DNA from: CAZPWQ01 sp964590495
Lineage (GTDB): Bacteria > Bacteroidota > Rhodothermia > Balneolales > Balneolaceae
Assembly: GCA_964590495.1 (NCBI GenBank)
Contig: CAZPWQ010000146.1
Location: 1-7,193, forward strand
Reading direction: 5' to 3'
Length of the DNA: 7,193 nucleotides
The notes below the pieces were generated by a model. The model ran no database searches. It was not told the DNA's origin and was given only the letters and a program-made list of their open reading frames with translations. This document shows, piece after piece, positions 6,033 to 7,193 of the stretch. Every line of letters begins with the position of its first letter. Within the stretch, counting starts at the first letter, position 1. The position numbers and the translations under genes are program-made.

Positions 6033-6713
6033 GTGGTTAAAAATAACATAGAGCGGAAAAATTCTGATTACAAGGTACGGATCCTTAGTTGCCTCGTAAT
6101 AGTTGAAATTATTTTGATTGCATTAATTAATCTGTGGCCGGCTTCGGAAGGAACCGGTGAAACAGTTCAGGATATTTCTTTTTCGCAGGAGGATAGTATG
6201 TGGGAAGAAATTCAGATAACGCACCAGGAGAGTCGTCCGCCTCCGCCCCCCAAGCCACGGGTGCCGATACCGGTCCCTAATGATGAAATAATTGAAGAGG
6301 AAATTCCCGATCTGGAGGATATTGATATTTCGGATTTCACCGATCCTCTTTCTGAGCAAAAAATAGGTGTACAGGGAGATACCGACCAGGTGGTATCCAA
6401 TCCCCAGAGCGGACCCAGTGTGGTTCGTATTGTTGAACCTACCACACCTGATGAAGCCAAAAGAGCAAATATAAAAGTTGAGGTATGGGTTACCTTTCTT
6501 GTAGATCAACAGGGAATAGTTGAGGACGCAAGTATATCGGAAATCCGGCTTTATGAGGGAAATGGTGAAGAATATGAAACAGTTCAGTCGATCGGATTCG
6601 GTATCACCGAATCGACCCTCAAAGCTGCCCTGCAATGGAGATTTCGTCCCGCCACCGATAACGGCGATCCGGTAAAAACATATACACGGCATATCTTTAC
6701 GTATGGATTTTAG
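6033..6713 (+). CDS. TonB-like energy-transducer family protein
   Basis: The 226-residue product has the TonB layout: a short basic cytoplasmic start, one membrane anchor (about 15-36), a proline-rich stretch (RPPPPPKPRVPIPVP, 68-82) and a C-terminal periplasmic domain (about 130-226). In that domain TPDEAKRANIKVEVWVTFLVDQ and LKAALQWRFRPATDNG are the family's typical strand and helix elements. TonB proteins carry proton-motive-force energy from ExbB/ExbD to outer-membrane transporters; others in the family have structural roles. After the prolines comes a strongly acidic run (83-104) instead of the usual Glu-Pro/Lys-Pro alternation. The start must be the GTG at 6033: an in-frame TAA lies just upstream, and the next ATG (6198) would lose the membrane anchor. 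It follows plsC by 18 bases and ends the operon. No exbB, exbD or receptor gene is in view, so its partner is unknown. Confidence 0.8.
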   Translation: MVKNNIERKNSDYKVRILSCLVIVEIILIALINLWPASEGTGETVQDISFSQEDSMWEEIQITHQESRPPPPPKPRVPIPVPNDEIIEEEIPDLEDIDISDFTDPLSEQKIGVQGDTDQVVSNPQSGPSVVRIVEPTTPDEAKRANIKVEVWVTFLVDQQGIVEDASISEIRLYEGNGEEYETVQSIGFGITESTLKAALQWRFRPATDNGDPVKTYTRHIFTYGF

Positions 6714-6736
6714 CAGTGAGAGGATGGCCGGAAGCG

Positions 6737-6766
6737 GGGAGACAATAGAACGGGAGACAATAGAAC
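6737..6766. repeat. Perfect 15-bp tandem duplication
   Basis: GGGAGACAATAGAAC occurs twice back to back (6737-6751 and 6752-6766) with no mismatch, 24 bases after the stop of the TonB-like gene. A perfect tandem copy points to a recent slippage or duplication event. No function is evident. Confidence 0.8.
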
Positions 6767-6860
6767 ACGGATGAGACAGATTTGGCTGATAGACGCAGAT
6801 ACAGATTTGAGGGATTGAGTTTTGAATTGTTGAGGGTACTACATCCCATTCAATCTTGAG

Positions 6861-6931
6861 CTCTGCGCATAGCCTTTACGTGGGGCTCGCATTGTCTCTG
6901 CGTAGGGCTCGCAAAGCCTCTGCGTAGTGCT
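6861..6931. repeat. Imperfect 22-bp tandem repeat array
   Basis: Units lie at 6873-6894, 6895-6916 and 6917-6931 (the last incomplete). The clearest unit reads TCTCTGCGTAGGGCTCGCAA plus AG. A shortened unit precedes them: CTCTGCG (6861-6867) joined directly to CATAG (6868-6872), as if the middle had been deleted. The repeat boundary forms a small hairpin, GGCT with loop CGCAA and AGCC (6906-6918). Non-coding; possibly part of a dispersed repeat family. Confidence 0.7.
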
Positions 6932-6959
6932 GAAGTATTTTTTGGGTCTAAAATTAATA

Positions 6960-6995
6960 TTCACCAGATAAAACGTCTCACCTTATCTGGATGAA
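6960..6995. repeat. Hairpin with a 12-bp stem
   Basis: CCAGATAA (6964-6971) and TTATCTGG (6983-6990) pair perfectly around an 11-base loop. The stem extends outward by TTCA (6960-6963) with TGAA (6992-6995) past one bulged A at 6991. There is no U-tract on either side, so it is not a classic intrinsic terminator. It could be the end of a repeat element, a transcript-stabilising structure or a protein site. Confidence 0.6.
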
Positions 6996-7008
6996 CTCTT
7001 GGAATGGT

Positions 7009-7026
7009 TAGAGCGGAGGGGGAGGG
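7009..7026. repeat. 18-bp direct repeat, copy 1
   Basis: TAGAGCGGAGGGGGAGGG is identical to the copy at 7144-7161. This strongly purine-skewed block lies in AT-rich surroundings, and its flanks differ from those of the second copy. Confidence 0.75.
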
Positions 7027-7143
7027 ACATTAGCTCCTTATTCTTCTTTAAGTTTAAAATCAGGATCCAGCTGCACAAAACTCTCAAAACAAACCTGATT
7101 AATAAAATATATTTGAAATGTAAAAAACTTAGCAGAATTTTAG

Positions 7144-7161
7144 TAGAGCGGAGGGGGAGGG
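7144..7161. repeat. 18-bp direct repeat, copy 2, leading into GC-rich sequence
   Basis: This is an exact copy of 7009-7026, 135 bases downstream in the same orientation. It is followed directly by GCGCGCGCC and a GC-rich run to the window edge, a sharp change from the AT-rich DNA before it. It may mark the edge of a repeated or transferred segment. Confidence 0.75.
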
Positions 7162-7193
7162 CGCGCGCCGTCGTGCAGCGTCAGGACCCACCT

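Larger units (their letters stand above)
6714..7193. other. 480-base gene-free region with repeats at the window end
   Basis: No convincing gene is seen after the TonB-like gene. The region begins with a 15-bp tandem duplication and a stretch of dispersed-repeat character (CACGGATGAGACAGATTTGG, 6767-6786). It continues with a 22-bp imperfect tandem array, a strong hairpin and an 18-bp direct repeat. The last 33 bases are about three-quarters G+C, unlike the rest. On the minus strand the frame from the right edge reads to a TAA at 7140-7142, then on to another stop at 7038-7040, with no ATG. No hairpin with a U-tract was found for terminating the operon. Confidence 0.6.

Noticed and set aside
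6123..6692. 189-codon minus-strand frame opposite the TonB-like gene
   Set aside because: The plus-strand frame has the anchor, proline-rich and TonB-like domain order and fits the operon; the antisense translation looks random.
6861..6931. CRISPR-like array from the 22-bp repeats
   Set aside because: The units are directly abutting and imperfect, with no spacers between them.
6906..6942. Intrinsic terminator from the GGCT/AGCC hairpin and the T-run at about 6937-6942
   Set aside because: The stem is only 4 bp and the T-run begins about 18 bases after it, too far for a normal intrinsic terminator.
7009..7161. tRNA gene or tRNA-derived attachment site
   Set aside because: Only the CCCTCCCCCTCCGCT-like end resembles a tRNA on the reverse strand. 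There is no TTCGA loop next to it and no cloverleaf can be traced.

Overview
The window reads as an ordinary chromosomal stretch from a Bacteroidota-type bacterium. Protein flavour (a DUF4260 protein, a long biotin carboxylase, a TonB-type envelope protein), moderate base composition and mostly weak Shine-Dalgarno signals fit a member of Bacteroidota or Balneolota. That placement is inferred; no rRNA or marker gene confirms it. The right edge sits in GC-rich repeated sequence, so it may be a contig end.

Left part (1-1105): the C-terminal end of an unidentified gene on + converges on purC (SAICAR synthetase, purine synthesis) on -. A long imperfect inverted repeat fills the 19-base gap and the last codons of purC.

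Middle gap (1106-1732): a 627-base divergent intergenic region. It holds a palindromic dispersed-type repeat of about 105 bp with a partial second copy, a cluster of short TTTCGGATTT repeats, a doubtful 51-codon ORF and weak promoter-like sequence.

Main operon (1733-6713, +): six genes run in one direction with junctions of +16, -11, -4 (or -34), +3 and +18 bases. In order they are an esterase-like alpha/beta hydrolase that appears to lack its catalytic Ser and His, a biotin carboxylase (accC), a DUF4260 membrane protein, MurNAc-6-phosphate etherase (murQ), a 1-acyl-glycerol-3-phosphate acyltransferase (plsC) and a short TonB-like protein. AccC (carboxylation for acyl-CoA metabolism), PlsC (phosphatidic acid), MurQ (peptidoglycan recycling) and the TonB-like protein all touch the cell envelope. 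They form no known single pathway, so joint function is only suggested by co-transcription.

Right part (6714-7193): 480 bases without a convincing gene. It contains a 15-bp tandem duplication, a 22-bp imperfect tandem array, a strong hairpin and an 18-bp perfect direct repeat whose second copy leads into GC-rich sequence.

I see no defence system, CRISPR array, RNA gene or complete mobile element. The most notable point is the apparent pseudo-esterase heading the operon.
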